64,000 nt of DNA from Nothophaeocryptopus gaeumannii (GCA_031771865.1 JASISA010000040.1:1550001-1614000); one strand, 5' to 3'; counted from the first letter of the stretch, positions 22,670 through 34,581 are shown. Program-made: numbers and translations. The notes: a model not told the origin generated them from the sequence alone.

Positions 22670-23125
22670 TCATATAGAGTAAAACCGGCGACAAAGCTCC
22701 GCAGACTCCTTCAATGCGACCCGCTTGCCGGTAGTCCGACTCTTTCGCGTCTGGAGCATCTCCCTCTGCTTTGAAATCTCCGTTCGGAGTGTGGCATTCT
22801 TACTGCATAACGCTTCCGAAGTCCTGATCAGTCGAGACATGTAGCGCTTAACTGGCGTTGGGAGGTCAGGGGCGCTCTCAACGGCAGCAAGACATAACGC
22901 ATTTGCCTCTCGAAGCTCTGTGCCATCCGGAGGATCACTTTGAAGCAGTGAGAGGTCGAGACCGAGTAGTGTTGTTGTGTTATGCAGTTTCGGAGCCTGG
23001 GAAGCTGGCGTTGTAGGTAGCTTTTCGAGTACCTCAATAGGAGACAACGGCCACAAACCAGTCGCTTTGAAGCCTGAAAGGATATTCGATGGACGGAGTG
23101 TAGACTGCCTTGCGCGGATGTACAT
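22670..23125 (-). pseudogene. pogo/Fot1 transposase C-terminal fragment
   Basis: Minus-strand ORF with RARQSTLRPSNILSGFKATG followed by LWPLSPIEVL, the conserved motif after the DDE domain of Fot1/pogo transposases, then LTPxVKRYM-like helices and a basic tail. The catalytic domain upstream is missing, so only about 150 residues remain. A different subfamily from the copy at 47.3-48.9 kb, judging from the poor match of their C-termini. Confidence 0.7.
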
Positions 23126-23464
23126 ACGTGTCCATTCGCCACGTTTGGCTTTGGTCAGATGTAAATATTCTTAACCATCATACCAGCCGAGAAACGGGCT
23201 GTTCTGTACCTGTTGCGGGAGTCATGGCGACCCAGTAAGGAAATAAACGTTCGAATCTCAAGTTTAATCATTCCAGCTACGAAGTGTCTTGCATAACACT
23301 GCAAAAACTATCCGCCTACATCGACGAACACCAAGGCCCCCACAGTCACGTCTTGGCCGCAAAGCGCAGTATCCAGCTCTTCAGGATTTCGCCAATCAAC
23401 CTCCTAGTTCTGTAAAAGTCTGGCCAATTTCGAGCCAGGCCCTCTCCTGTCATGCTCACGCTAC
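23126..23464. other. intergenic, 3' flank of dynamin gene
   Basis: About 340 bp between the transposase fragment and the dynamin stop codon. Nothing recognisable. Confidence 0.5.
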
Positions 23465-25768
23465 TTAATTCCTCGCCAAAATCTTCATGGCAACCTTCAG
23501 GCTCTCCACCTCCTTCGTCAGCATGGACCTCGCTCTCTTCACCCCAGCTGCCTCTCCTGCAATCTCCTCTAGCTCAACCGCCGACAAGTGACTTACCCAA
23601 ATCGGCGAGAACAACGCAAGTGGGCTTGTCTCGCAGTGGAGAAGGTAGTGGTTCGCAGCCTGCTTGCAGATGTTGTCCACGAAAGTCTTGCGGCTGACCT
23701 TGTAGTACGATTTGAGGATATCGTGGATCTCGCAGATCATGTACTCATCATTGCTCATGTTGGTGGCTTGGCTCTTAACATCAGCGAGGTGCACCATCGC
23801 GCTGTAGGAGGAGCCGTGTTTTGTTGAAAAATCCGTGGCTTTGCTGTCCAAACCCGCGGTTGCTTTGTCTTGGCGGCTCTTTTGCAAGTTGTCGTTGAAA
23901 TAATGGTTCAGAGTGGTAGGTGTGTCGCAGCTCTCGACTTTAAGCAGGAACTTGGCATTCGCGATGGCCTGCTCGTAGCGCTTCGTCAGGTCGTCGATGA
24001 GTGTGCTTTCGAGAGCAAGACGGATCTCGCTGTCACCGCAAACAGCCTTAAGAGCAGCGAGAATGAACTTGTGCGCCATGACAATGACGTCGCTCACAAA
24101 CCCGAGGCTGAGGTTGTGCCAATTCACCGACTGTCTCTTCATCGCAGTCGCAAGAATTGAGCCGTTGAATGTTCCCAGCTCGAAGCCGCGGTTGCCCAGG
24201 AAGATCTTGCGGAGCCAGGTCTTGATGCCGCGCGTCTTTGGGCCTCGTACACTGTCGTTGTGATACTTGATAGAGTACTGGATTCCGAAGAGCTCTTCTC
24301 CGTGGCGATACCAACGGACCGGGATGCTGTCCATCTCGCCTTCATCTTCGTCTCTATCTTCGCCTTCATCTTCGCCTTCGTCATCGCCCTTGGTCTCTCC
24401 TGAGTCTTTTTGCATAAACGCATACGTCTGTCCTTGGCTGGCCATGACGTCGGAGAACGCCTTCATTCGTGCCATCACGGTAGAAGCGATGCGAAGGTCA
24501 TCATTGTCATCGAAGACCTTATCGGCACCATAGCTTGCGGTGAGCGCCAGAGTCACAATGCGCTGGAAGTGAGTCGCCATCTTTGTAAGGTATGTCATCT
24601 GCTCGATCGTACCTGCACGCTCAGGACCAAGCTGTTCGAGCCGCTTCTGGCGTGTCTCGAGCTTGTCCTTGGTCTCTGTCTTGACCTGAGCCTTATGTTA
24701 GCGATAGAAGAAACAATGCCAAAGGAGCAACTTGCCTTGAGAAATTCCTTCTTCACCAACGGCGAAATAGCCTCCTTGAGGCGAACTCGCAGGCTGTCGA
24801 CACCGACCTTGTCCTTCTCTAGCTCGTTCCACGGTGCTTGGTGGCGGAAGAACTCTTTCTCCAAGGTGCTGCGGTCCAGGTCCTTGGCGGACATCTCCAT
24901 CTGCCCGGGATTGCGGATCATGTGCCAGCCCAGCTTCATCACCCGCGTGCGGCCTTCGAGCAAGTCCACAACCCGGCTCTCGGCACCTTTGTCAACAAGA
25001 TCTGGTTTTGTGAGCACACCCAGCGTACGATCGCCTTCGGGATCTGCCTCGGTGGCGAGCTCCAAGATCTCCTGCGTAGCCACGTCAACATTCGCGGGAA
25101 CGACCGCGAGAATGACCGAGCGAGGGTTGTTCATGTATCCATACACCATGTTCCTTACTAGTGTGATGTCCGCCTTGGTAGTCACTCCTTCAGTCGTCGA
25201 CTTGAAGATTCCCGGTACGTCGATGACACTAAAGTGCTCTTCGTCGGGTCCCGAAATCTCCAGGCGCAGCACGTCGTTTGAGAATATTGGCCGCTTCACT
25301 CCATCGTCTTCGCCGTGACCCGCCAATCCCATCTCGATGTGGACCTGCGCACACATGTGTCAGCTCCGGCATCAATCCGCCACGCTTTAGTCACCGGTTA
25401 CTCACTTCCTCCATAATCTTGATAAACACCTTCGAATCTAACTCCTCTTCCACCTTCTTACCCCACTTCGTCACTCTCGCCACATGCTGCGGATCCGCGT
25501 CCTTGTCTGGGATGATGGACACCTCGATGCCCTCAACCTTTGCGCGGCGAAACACAATCTGCGTGGCAAAGCGAGTGCAGAGGCCACTATCGCGCGGCAG
25601 CGGTTTGCCAACAAGGCCTTCGAGAACGCTTGACTTGCCGGACGACTGATCGCCCACAACGACGATCTGAGGGAGGTTGACGAGTTCGCCAACGCCGCAG
25701 GCAAAGAGCTTGTCGATTTTGTCGAGCATAAGCGGGTCCGCAAGTGCGGTGGTGCTAGTAGGTGCCAT
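23465..25768 (-). CDS. dynamin-family GTPase
   Basis: Large GTPase for membrane fission or an Mx-like role. Three exons, 25768-25406, 25344-24736 and 24685-23465, give 730 residues. Intron 1 is GTGAGT...GCGCAG (61 nt); intron 2 is a 50-nt GC-AG intron with donor AAG|GCAAGT, the only junction found that keeps frame. G motifs: P-loop GDQSSGKS (residues 39-46), VIDVPGIF (G3) and LTKPDLVD (G4). The middle/stalk region follows, and a C-terminal GED-like helix region (YMICEIHDILKSYYKVSRKT). No PH or proline-rich domain, as in fungal Mx/Vps1-type paralogues. A truncated Copia element sits directly upstream and may have replaced the promoter. A partial copy lies at 39.3-39.7 kb. Confidence 0.88.
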
Positions 25769-25849
25769 GGGTGAGGGCAGCGCCTAGGCGTATACTGAGT
25801 CTGTGGTGAGGTGGAAGAAGGATTAGAGAAAGATGAAGCTGAAGTTCTG

Positions 25850-27400
25850 TTTTGTGGTGGTGGTGAAGAAAGCTGCGTTTGCTGGCGTTTCAAAAAGCAC
25901 GTGCATGTTTCGAGCTCATTGACTCCGTTTGTACAGCAAACACTAATTGCCAAGCTGAAGCAATACGCTACAGTTACTCCAGTCTTGGTGAAGAACTTGT
26001 GATCGTCATTGCGGTAACATACGCACTTGCGTCTCAAAGCTTCTTTGGAGATGAGGGTTGCTGCAAGACCGGGTACGAACAACACCTGTGTGAAGGTCTC
26101 GCCAATTCCAGCAAGGTCTCGCTTGACGATGCCACATGCTGTTGCTGTAATAGTACCTTTGTCAATCTGAATAATAACTTGGCAGGGAAGTGAATTAACC
26201 ATATTGCTGAGGTCATTCGTTATGTGTGAAGTACTGCCGGAGTCAACTACCCAATCGGTGTTGTCCTTCGCAGCAAGGAGTGCTTGAGGATTCACTTAGA
26301 TCGGCTCTTGCTCCGCCGCTATCTACATACATTGTGTGTCGACAGGCGGAGTCATAAGTTCGCCCAAGCTCCGAGCATACTGTGCTGTCTCAGCAGGCTA
26401 GTCAGTCGTGTTATTCGACTGTTGCTGCTAACGCTGTTGTCTATTGCTCTGTGGCGGCGTGTATAGCTTGGGCTTAAAACCGACCGGCGCCTGCTCAGGG
26501 TGTAGGTTCCAACATAAAGCCGGAGGGTGATTATCTCGGCCACAACCATAGCAGGAAGGATAAGTCTGCCGCTGGTTGTTGTTGTTGTTGTTCGTGTTCT
26601 AGCGACCACCTCCTTGAGGATTGTTGCCGCCTCGACCACCGCCACGTCCTCCACGACCATCGCGTCCGCGTGGGGCGCCGCTACGGTTGTTTTCATTGTT
26701 ACTACCCTAAGGAGGGTTGGCAGGCGTAGAAGGAGTTGGCTGCTTAGCTGCAAGATTAGCGGACTCGTTCTGCTAAGCCGCCGCTTCATTAAGCAGATTG
26801 CTGATCATCTTGTCGAGTGTGATATTGATACCGTCGTCGATCTTGCCCTGCATCTGTCTCAACTGCTCTCGCTTGGCAGATGCAAAGATCGGAAAGAATG
26901 GGGATAACTGTAATAGGAAGCGATACAGCGCGCGGGCCTTTGATAGAGCCAAGTCGGTGTTCTTGAGTTGCGCAAGCTTTGCCTGATACTGCTGGCAATA
27001 CTTGTCAAGGTTGCCTCTATTTTAGGTGTGTTGTTCAAATTCCGAATGGAAGGCGTGTTACTCTGACTTGCTAGTCTGTCCGTAGGTACTATTCAGATGT
27101 TCCCACAGGGTATCCGGGGCCTGATAGGCTTTGCAGTTGTCTACAAGAGACTTGACTGCAATTGGCGATAAGGAGGGCTCGAGTCTGATACTTCTTAGCC
27201 TCCCATTCTTCCTGTCGCTCTTCGAGTTCCCAGTCCTCCTCCTTGATTCTCTTAACAGTGGGTCTCAGCTTGGTCTTCTCGATGAATCCCTTTAGCTGTT
27301 CGCCCCGGATAATGCTCTCCATCATGTCGGCCCATCTAGGGTAGTCGTCCTTGCCCTGGAGCTTGCTCACGGCGGAGGTGCGACTGGAAGTCAAATTGAG
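25850..27400 (-). mobile_element. truncated Ty1/copia retrotransposon (gag-protease)
   Basis: Minus strand, from a gag start near 27394 (KLQGKDDYPRWADMMES) through a Gag core (YQAKLAQLKN-like, LYRFLLQLSPFFPIF), a Gly/Arg/Asn-rich linker, and a zinc knuckle CYGCGRDNHPPALCWNLHPE. The protease follows (TDWVVDSGSTSHITNDLSNM; catalytic DSGS). It is cut off shortly after the protease, with no integrase or reverse transcriptase, right next to the dynamin 5' end. Several in-frame TAG codons replace expected CAG/TGG, as expected from RIP. Inactive. LTRs not identified. Confidence 0.8.
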
Positions 27401-28636
27401 GGGGTTGCTGCTCTTCTGTCGAGATCGTGTTGGGGCGGAGGTACTCTGAGGGAGCAGCCAGTTCGAGCTGCTGTTGTCGTTGGCGGTCTGTGACTGCCTG
27501 TTGTGCTAGACCAGTCTCCAGTCCGGTGATAGGTACGCCGTTAGTATCGCCGTACATACAGTGCACCACTCAGTGTCACTGTTGGTACTTGCTCGAGTTG
27601 CCCGGCACTGCTGGGTCTCGAAATTCGATGTTTTCCTGTGTCGCGATTGCTGTCGCACTTCGTGTCGCAGTTGTCGCATATACACACGAAACAATTCGGC
27701 GTCTATTCGAAAGGCATGCACGCAGTCTTGCATGCGCAGAGGACTCATAACCAGACAACGTGAGAAGAATCTACGAAGGAGGAAACTAGACAAGCTCGTC
27801 TCCGGAGATGAGCGGCGCTAAGGCCTTGGCACAGAAAGAAGTGGTGGGACATGCATCAAGTTGGTCTCGTGGGATATGGTGACACCGGAAGATAAGAATA
27901 CTGTTCTAAATGGCGCCCATAATCTCTTAAGATGCCAGAACTGTGCAGACGTCGTCAGAGAAGTCCCCAGGTGTTGTACATTCCATACATCTCGCTACCT
28001 TAGACGCGATACTCGTAGGCTCGGAGGTAGGTAGTAACTGCTTAAGCACATGGCATATAAGCTCACTTACAAGCGCTTAGATCCGAATGGGTTTCTCCTG
28101 TCTACAAGCAGGCGAACGTAGCAGCATAAGAATTGCCATTCGATTGTGAACTTCTGTCATTATCATCGACGGTAGAGAGGTTGGACTCGTGAATATCGGA
28201 AGGCACTGGCGCCAGCGCGATTTGTCGACGAGCAGGTTGGAGAATGGCGGGCACAGGGACGTCGTTCGCAAATGACGAAGCCTGCTCTCTGCCGAGCAAC
28301 TGGAATTCAGGCAGAAAACATATTTCAGGCTATCTGCTAATTTGGCGTCCATAGAGAAGCACCTTTCCTCGATGGCGAGTATTGTAGTGGGCCAGTGTGA
28401 ACTTTGGCGTGCTGGAGGAGTAAGGGAGGGTCGAGCAAGATAATGTCAGATACGCGTTGCTTTAGGCAGCGTTTAGTGGCAATTTGGTGAGGTTACACGA
28501 ACGTGAGGATACAAATGGAGTTGCATGTGAAGATACAAACGCAAACGGCGGTGCATCCGGAGCTCCTGTCCACGCCTCCTCCTCAACTGCAACCCTCTAA
28601 TTCAACAGCAAAACACTTTTACTTCGCACAAACGCT
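27401..28636. other. intergenic between Copia 5' region and P450
   Basis: About 1.2 kb; 27.4-27.8 kb may include the Copia leader or LTR, but no repeat partner is visible in the window. The remaining open frames are unconvincing. The last 130 bp are the P450 promoter/5' UTR. Confidence 0.4.
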
Positions 28637-30208
28637 ATGACTGGAAACATGCCGACAATGCTGAACATCGCAGCAGCAGTACCCAAGCTGGCCTTAGTGC
28701 TAATCGGTGCATTCGTCGCCTGGTCCGCCTCAATAGTCGCGCCTACACGCTACCGTACCTTGTTTATGGAGCATATCTTATTCCTCTCTACTGGACTGGC
28801 TATATAGGTTGTGCTTCAGGAAGCCGCAGGCGAGGAACGATCATCCCTCAACCCGGTCAGCCAAGTTGCGAACGATGTCGCACTCTGGGTTAGCGGTGTC
28901 ATACTATTCGAAGGCGCTGCTTCCTGGATGAATGGAAACACCCCCAAAGAGACACTACAGCTGCGCAATAGCAGCTCTCCTACTGCTTTCTCTGAATGTC
29001 ACGCCCGGAAGGCCGTTCGCACTCATTTGTCATCCGAATGCCAGGCCATCATCACAGGGTCTAAGGCACCTGGTATGGTGTCCCCGAATCCAATCTCGGC
29101 AAACGAAGCCCGCTCACGCCCAAACCAGCGACTCGTCGTGGCCTTCAAGATTGAGAGCTGCTTTACCTCAGCGAAACCTGCCGTCTGCACGGCGTTCCGG
29201 GCGGCTGTGGAGAAGTTGCTAAAGGAAGGTACATGGACGGATTTCGCATCGACAGCACAGGATGCGACTGAAAAGCAGTTCCGCACCGCCTCTCGCGCTC
29301 TGAGCCTCTTCGACGTTGTCCAAGTAGTGACAATGAAGACTATGTTACAGGTCCTGTTCCCGAACGGTGCTCATCAGGCCAATGCTGACCAACACATTGC
29401 TATGCTGGCGGCGGAAATCAACCACCAATGGATCCGTTCAAAGGGAAAGCCGATTTCCGACGTCTCCTGGGCCTTTGAAAATCAGCCGGCACTGCGCAGA
29501 GCTGTCGCAGCGGTATTCCCAACTTGGGACCAACAGAGCCGCAGAAACAACCCCTTTAATCTCATTCTCCCAGGATACGAGACCATGTGGCGCGTGGTCC
29601 TGCGGTGCTTCGTAGAGATCATGGCGCGGCAACACCACGACGCCGACCACTGGAGAACTACTCTGATAAATTTCGTCGACAACCCGGCCAAGAAGCAGCT
29701 GTGGGAGCCGCCAAAGCTCGGCCAAGACGTCACTGCCGGCGTCACCGCCGGCGCCATCGCCTCTGAGGCGCTGCGGTTGTACCCACCGACTCGACGTATC
29801 TACCGCGCCTTCCACGACGTTGCCCCGAGCGACGAGTTCGAAGCAGCGGCGGACATTGAGGCCCTTCAGCGCGATCCAAAGAACTGGGGTCCCGACCCGT
29901 TGGCTTTCCGCCCAGGACGCTGGAGCAGGCAGCTTTCAGAGAAGAAAGACGACCCGCCCTTCATGGCCTTCGGGTCGAGGCCGTTTCGCTGCCCTGCCAA
30001 GCGTTGGGACAATACCCCGATGCCATTTGGGCTGGCCATGATTGCTTTGCTGGTTGGCGCGCTTGTGAAGGTGGCAAATGAGGATATGGCGGAGGAGGTG
30101 TGGACGGTGGAGGGGCAGTTCCCAGAAGATGAAAGCCCGCTCGAGACAGGGCGGGAGACGTATAAGGAGGCGAAGCTGGTGAGGCAGAGTCGAGCCAACA
30201 AATATTAA
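28637..30208 (+). CDS. cytochrome P450 monooxygenase
   Basis: ATG at 28637 opens a hydrophobic N-terminal anchor (LALVLIGAFVAWSAS), as in ER-bound fungal P450s. The continuous reading has an in-frame TAG at 28805-28807. A 75-nt intron 28755-28829 (GTACCT...CCGCAG) would remove it and keep frame, giving about 500 residues. Downstream hallmarks are the ExxR helix in EALRLYPPTRRIYRAF and the haem loop FMAFGSRPFRCPAKRW (Cys ligand). The I-helix region is atypical: no AGxxT motif is obvious, only LPGYETMWRVVL. Such divergent P450s often work in secondary metabolism or detoxification, but there is no cluster around it. If the intron is wrong, the gene is broken by the TAG. Confidence 0.75.
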
Positions 30209-30479
30209 CTTTAGATGGACTCTTCTCTCGTCGACGGCTGCCAGAGGTGTTGGCTTAGATGACGGGGCAGCACAAGGTACGAGCCCGTTGCCTATTCAAA
30301 GCACTCCGCACATCAAGCTGTACAGTGGACGGACCCCATAGGCCGAGACCTTGGCCGCGCATAAAAGACCTGCATATTATGAACGTAGCACATGGTAGAA
30401 TTTGTCACAATGCGAGCTTCCGTACCATGCCCGCGAGATAAGCAGACCCAACCACAAAGACAACAGCATCAGTCCGTAT

Positions 30480-31190
30480 GCTGCTGTACACTTGCTCGAA
30501 GGCGGCTCGAACTGTAGATATATCTTGAGCGATAGTCTGACTACCCATACTCCGCCATAAGCGCTTGTGCTGCTGTCAAGTCTCTGATCAGCGCTCTCCT
30601 GATATACGGAGATCGCAAAAAGCTGTGCTTCGTCAGTGGTGTCCTTCCGCTGGGGCCTAGAGCATACTTGTCCGTCTTGAGCTTTATCTCCAAGCTCGTC
30701 CGAACAAAATATTGCAGCCGCAAATGGCCATTGCCCTTGTTGACAAATGGAGTCATACAGTAAGCGAAGCAAAGCCACAGAGTCGCGATCAGTGTGGTGA
30801 CTGAACACCAGAAGTTGACTGGCCTCAGCCAGTCCTCTTCGCTCAGGACCAGGCGTAATGATCGACCAGAACAGAAATTCCAAGTAAGTTCCTGCTCCAG
30901 TCAATTCGCCTTTGCGCTTTTCCTATGCTTCAGTCACGACGGGGTACACCCAGGCCTTCAAATCAGAGCTCAATTGCTCTGGAAGCAATATTGAGTACCA
31001 CAAGTGGGTTATAGAACCTGCAAGCGAACCAAGAGCGCTGTTATCGCAGGATTCGTCCAATGATACGCGCAAAACATGGAGGACATATAGAGGTGCGTGG
31101 CGTCTTTTCACCCTGCTATCTGAAGATCTTCGTAATGCTATTACTTCACCCAAAGGCCCCTTTTTACGGCATACTGTCACACCCTCTCCT
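30480..31190 (-). pseudogene. C-terminal fragment of a DUF4470-like protein
   Basis: Minus-strand frames give APLYVLHVLRVSLDESCDNS ... LWYSILLPEQLSSDLKAWVYP, then after a stop LVLSEEDWLRPVNFW and RRALIRDLTAAQALMAEYG. The WYS...P...L...V.P block followed by a W-containing 'LVLS.EDW' block resembles the C-terminal half of fungal DUF4470 (MYND-associated) proteins. Frame breaks near 30920 and absence of the N-terminal half indicate a remnant. The plus strand of the same DNA also has an open frame (30912-31205), which I consider a shadow. Confidence 0.35.
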
Positions 31191-31201
31191 CCCTGTTCAG
31201 A

Positions 31202-31860
31202 TTAAAAAACTTTTTGTATAGGAATTCTCATCGCACCTTGCACTTGCGCATGGACTAAAGCAGCCACCAAGTCAACGGCGAAGTCACCACCATTTGACAG
31301 GAGAGCTTCGTAAGCAGGCTTCCGAAGCAGCTCCTCCCGATGTTTCACCACGATGCTAACAACAGCGTCTCTCATATCATTGGTGCCAGAGGTGTTGTCG
31401 TAGACCTCGTTGATACATTCGACCAGTCCCTCGCTTACCCACAACTTCTCAAGCATACCAATAAATTTATTTAGCGCCAAGTCCTTGAGGTCGACGAGGA
31501 AGAGCGAGTCGGCGAGGAAGTATACGCGCGAATGCTTTTGAAGCTCAGGATCATCTGTATCTCCGTCTCAGCAGTCAACCATCTCCATCTATGTTCGAAG
31601 TCGTACCGTCGTTAGAGATCAACGTGGAAGGTTCTGCATCGTAATCACCAGTGTAGAGATATCGCAACATGCGCAAATACGCTTGTTCCCTCCCAGGCTC
31701 GCATTGCAGCGTACCGTTCATTCCTTCTTTGAAATCCCCTGTCAATGCATCTAAGAAGTACTTGCATTGAAGGCAAAGCACAAGCCTATGAGCAGGGACG
31801 ACTAATTCCCCAACGGAGATTTCAACGTCGGCAAGCTCGCGATTATTGAAAAGCCTAGAC
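31202..31860 (-). CDS. BTB/POZ domain protein, 5' end uncertain
   Basis: Exon 31860-31607 encodes SRLFNNRELADVEISVGELV, VPAHRLVLCLQCKYFLDAL and LRMLRYLYTGDYD, a standard BTB/POZ fold used for homodimerisation or Cullin-3 binding. A 40-nt intron (31606-31567, GTACGA...CTGAG) joins to DTDDPELQKHSRVYFLADSL followed by LKDLALNKFIGMLEKLW and a C-terminal helical region to the stop at 31202. The 5' boundary at 31860 is a splice acceptor (AAACAG|GTCTAG). The first exon should lie in 31880-32000 but no clean ATG-containing exon was found, so the gene may be 5'-truncated. The short intron is at the low end for fungi. Confidence 0.65.
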
Positions 31861-31911
31861 CTGTTTGCATTGCGTTTCCATTGTGGAATTGAGGATATGT
31901 CAAGCACTCAC

Positions 31912-32250
31912 TCAGATATTTTTTCCGCGAAGCGGCCGTTGAGAGAGACGCAAGGCTCGGCCTATGACATTACTTGTTTCAGTAGCATCGATCACTACAG
32001 GCAAGGAAACGGAGCTACGCACGTTCTCCATGTCCTCTTCTTCCCATGAGCCACACCCTCCCCTAGTCAGGTGCACCTCCCTTTCAGGAGAAGTATTTAG
32101 CCGGCTTGGTGTCCACAAGACTGTAGCTGAGCTTGTCCAGGGCAAAGCCTGTCGCTGACGTCGTGTCCTTTCACGCTGCTCTTCCTGATGTCTTGCTTTG
32201 TCGCGGGCCGATTGACGTGCTCGCCTCTTGGCTTCAGACTTGCTTAGCAT
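31912..32250 (-). CDS. hypothetical basic protein
   Basis: ATG-initiated ORF of 112 residues. The first 40 residues are a highly basic helix (KSEAKRRARQSARDKARHQE), recalling a bZIP basic region or NLS, but no leucine zipper follows. It could be a first exon of the adjacent BTB gene, since both are on the same strand and 50 bp apart, or a chance ORF. Confidence 0.3.
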   Translation of the reverse strand: MLSKSEAKRRARQSARDKARHQEEQRERTRRQRQALPWTSSATVLWTPSRLNTSPEREVHLTRGGCGSWEEEDMENVRSSVSLPVVIDATETSNVIGRALRLSQRPLRGKNI

Positions 32251-32762
32251 AGATGGAATTCTCCCTGGAACTCGTAAACGTCAGGGTTGGACGGGAGTTT
32301 GGAAGAGGCGGGTGATGAGGGAAGGCGAAGTGAGGAGAGTGAAGGATAGCGGTATAAATATAGGAATGGAGATATGGCAGGAAAGCGATTATATGAAATT
32401 CACGCTCACTGAGTGGGCGGCATAGATGCAACGAATACTAGAAGGCGAGCAGCTGCTAACACGGTAAGTCGGGCGCGGGTTGTGTGAAAAAAGCGCGCGA
32501 TGGGCGCGGCGGGCGAATTGGGCGCGGCCGCACTCGTCAAGGTGGGGACTCGACTCGAGTTCCACATCTGCCGTCATTTCCTCACACGCTATGGATTGCC
32601 ACAGGTCGAGGTCGAGGCAGACTAAGAGGACATGAAGCATAACTGATGTACTGAAGTACTATGTACAGAGTGCGAAAGAAAGAAGATAAGCTAATGCGAA
32701 TGGTGCCTGAGGCACGCATACGTCACCCGTGCACGTGCAAGGCCATATCATATGGATAAGCA
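32251..32762. other. intergenic region
   Basis: About 510 bp, GC-rich in the middle (32460-32540, gcgcgggt/gggcgcgg motifs). Nothing supported. Confidence 0.45.
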
Positions 32763-33191
32763 TCAAGTAGAGGTGCACTCCAGAGGCCATTTTCCTGCAT
32801 CATGGTCGTAGAAGTCCTCATCTAAAAGGATGTACAGCTCGCCATTCTGCATGCGACGACAGCGGCCTAGAACCCTACGAAGCAATTCGGGTGTTCAGTC
32901 AGTTATGATCGAACCGCTAAGCTTGGAACTAACACGCAGGAAGTAGTTGCAGTGGTCAGAGTTGTAAGGCATGTGTGGGCATTAGCCAACCATGAATCGG
33001 GCATTCATCTTGTCGTGATGACCCAAATCTGTTGGTATTTCCAATATCTTCACGTCTGCTCTGCGTCCGTCGTCGTTGTAGGCATTCTCATATCTCAGAA
33101 CGATCTCGGCGAGGAACTGCTGGTAGGCTTTCTTGTCCACGGTATCCACAGCTAGGCATGGGTATATATCGAATCCGCAATCGAAACCCAT
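32763..33191 (-). pseudogene. conserved fungal hypothetical gene, nonsense mutation
   Basis: Starts MGFDCGFDIYPCLAVDTVDK and runs for 69 codons to a TAA at 32982-32984 in ...NARFMVG*. The same frame continues CPHMPYNSDHCNYFLRVSSK, then a probable short intron leads to VLGRCRRMQNGELYILLDED and TGA at 32763. The sequence on both sides of the TAA looks like one protein, so a GAA-to-TAA-type change probably killed it. I recall similar short fungal proteins beginning MGFDCGFDIYP but know no function. Confidence 0.5.
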
Positions 33192-33689
33192 TTTGAGATT
33201 TCGTAATAAGCGAAAATTCACACAGTCTTAGTGCAACAAAGTGAGAGTAGATGGGCAGTCGAAGGATAGGTGAGGAGAGAATTCCTAATATTTTGAGAGA
33301 CGGGCAGATACTTGTTCGCGAAGATGCTTGCGGGCGATAAGTGCCAGAAGATCGGCGCTGGTTCAGACCCACACACGCCTGAAATAGCGCCAGACTGTCG
33401 GCTAGGCACCGGACAGTTACCTATAGGGGGACCACGATGTTCCAGATCGACGTACGCCGCTACTACCCTCCATGCCGGCGCCCACCCCCTACCCGGAGTC
33501 TTGGCGGTCACCACTGGTGGCGTGCTGGTGAGGTCAATTTGGTCGTGGTTATTGGTTGGTGAGGCTCAAAAATTACCGGTAACCATACCAATAAGCTCAC
33601 TGGCATAAAGCGATAAGCAGCAAGAGACGTCTCGTCCAGCTATACCGACAGCCTTATTTCGACAATACGATAGAGTCGCAGCTATACCA

Positions 33690-34270
33690 TACCTTTTCGT
33701 CAACTAGCATCGGTTACATATAGGCGCTTTCGCATTTGGACAAGCCCTCGTGGAGTCTGAGGATCTTCTTGGACGGGACAGGGGCGTATCGAAATGTGGC
33801 GCGTCCCTTTGTCGCCCTTTCTCCGCTGGTCTTCCACTGTTTGTCGACTGCCTTTCTGCACCACATCTTGAGCGTGGCTCTGAGAGGACACAGCTCGGCT
33901 GGTGGGTCTGCTTGGTCTCCTCGGGTGTCATCCTCACGCCATCCCGTTGCTTCCTTCGCGGCAGTGTCTGCAGCCTTATTGCCCTCAATGCCCTCGTGTG
34001 AGAGTATTCAGCGGACCGTGACAGTGTGGGCTTTGTTCTGCAGTTGCTGTAGGTGTTCTGCTATCTACTTCAAGATGTAGGCGCCCGATCTGCCCTCCGG
34101 TCGCGCAAGGGATCGTATAGCGGCTTGGTTGTTCACAAAGATAGCTATGTGCTGACGCTCAGTGCTGGATCCTGTCTCCGTCCTAGCGATGTCTATTGCG
34201 AGGACAAGTCCTTGCAGCTCCGCGGCGTACACTGTCGAGACTCGGTCTGTGCTCATGTATGCACTCCTTG
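33690..34270 (-). pseudogene. Tad1-like LINE, RNase H and C-terminal remnant
   Basis: Minus strand: STVYAAELQGLVLAIDIART (RNase H with the conserved AEL), IFVNNQAAIRSL (D-to-N at the usual catalytic D of FxDxQAAI), then in a shifted frame HLQQLQNKAHTVTVRWI and SHEGIEGNKAADTAAKEA (the H..G..GN..AD motif). It continues into the basic C-terminal region. These are diagnostic of the RNase H domain of Tad1/I-clade non-LTR retrotransposons. Frameshifts and loss of the reverse transcriptase make it a dead fragment. Confidence 0.7.
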
Positions 34271-34482
34271 TCTGCCCCTCTTAGCTCGAGGTTCCCCGTG
34301 GCATGACTATGCTAGAGGTAAGCCCAAATACGCGAGATTAGGTGCAGTCGCTTACGCCATTGCCGGAGGATAGTACCATCCCAATTTGGCATTAACAGGC
34401 CACCCGTGCTCGAGTAGTAGGCCGATGATCGGCCTGGACCGCGACAGTGTCGCCGTTCTGACATCCCTCTCGTCACGGTTGG

Positions 34483-34505
34483 AGGGAGGGGGGGGTGGGG
34501 GGGGG
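34483..34505. repeat. poly-G tract
   Basis: G-run broken by single A and T bases within about 23 bp. Slippage-prone; some length variation or assembly error is likely here. Confidence 0.8.
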
Positions 34506-34581
34506 CCGACAGTGGGCGAGGCTGTCTGTTGTTCTGTAGTATTGTGTGGCACCAATAGTGCAGCCAAGAAATCGAGCTAGA

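Noticed and set aside
25471..26295. Apparent 274-residue Copia protease fusion protein
   Set aside because: Only the first ~130 residues are Copia; the rest is the dynamin 5' region read out of frame.
30912..31205. Plus-strand ORF opposite the DUF4470-like fragment
   Set aside because: The minus strand has the recognisable WYS...P...V.P pattern; I take the plus frame as a shadow, although both strands are open.
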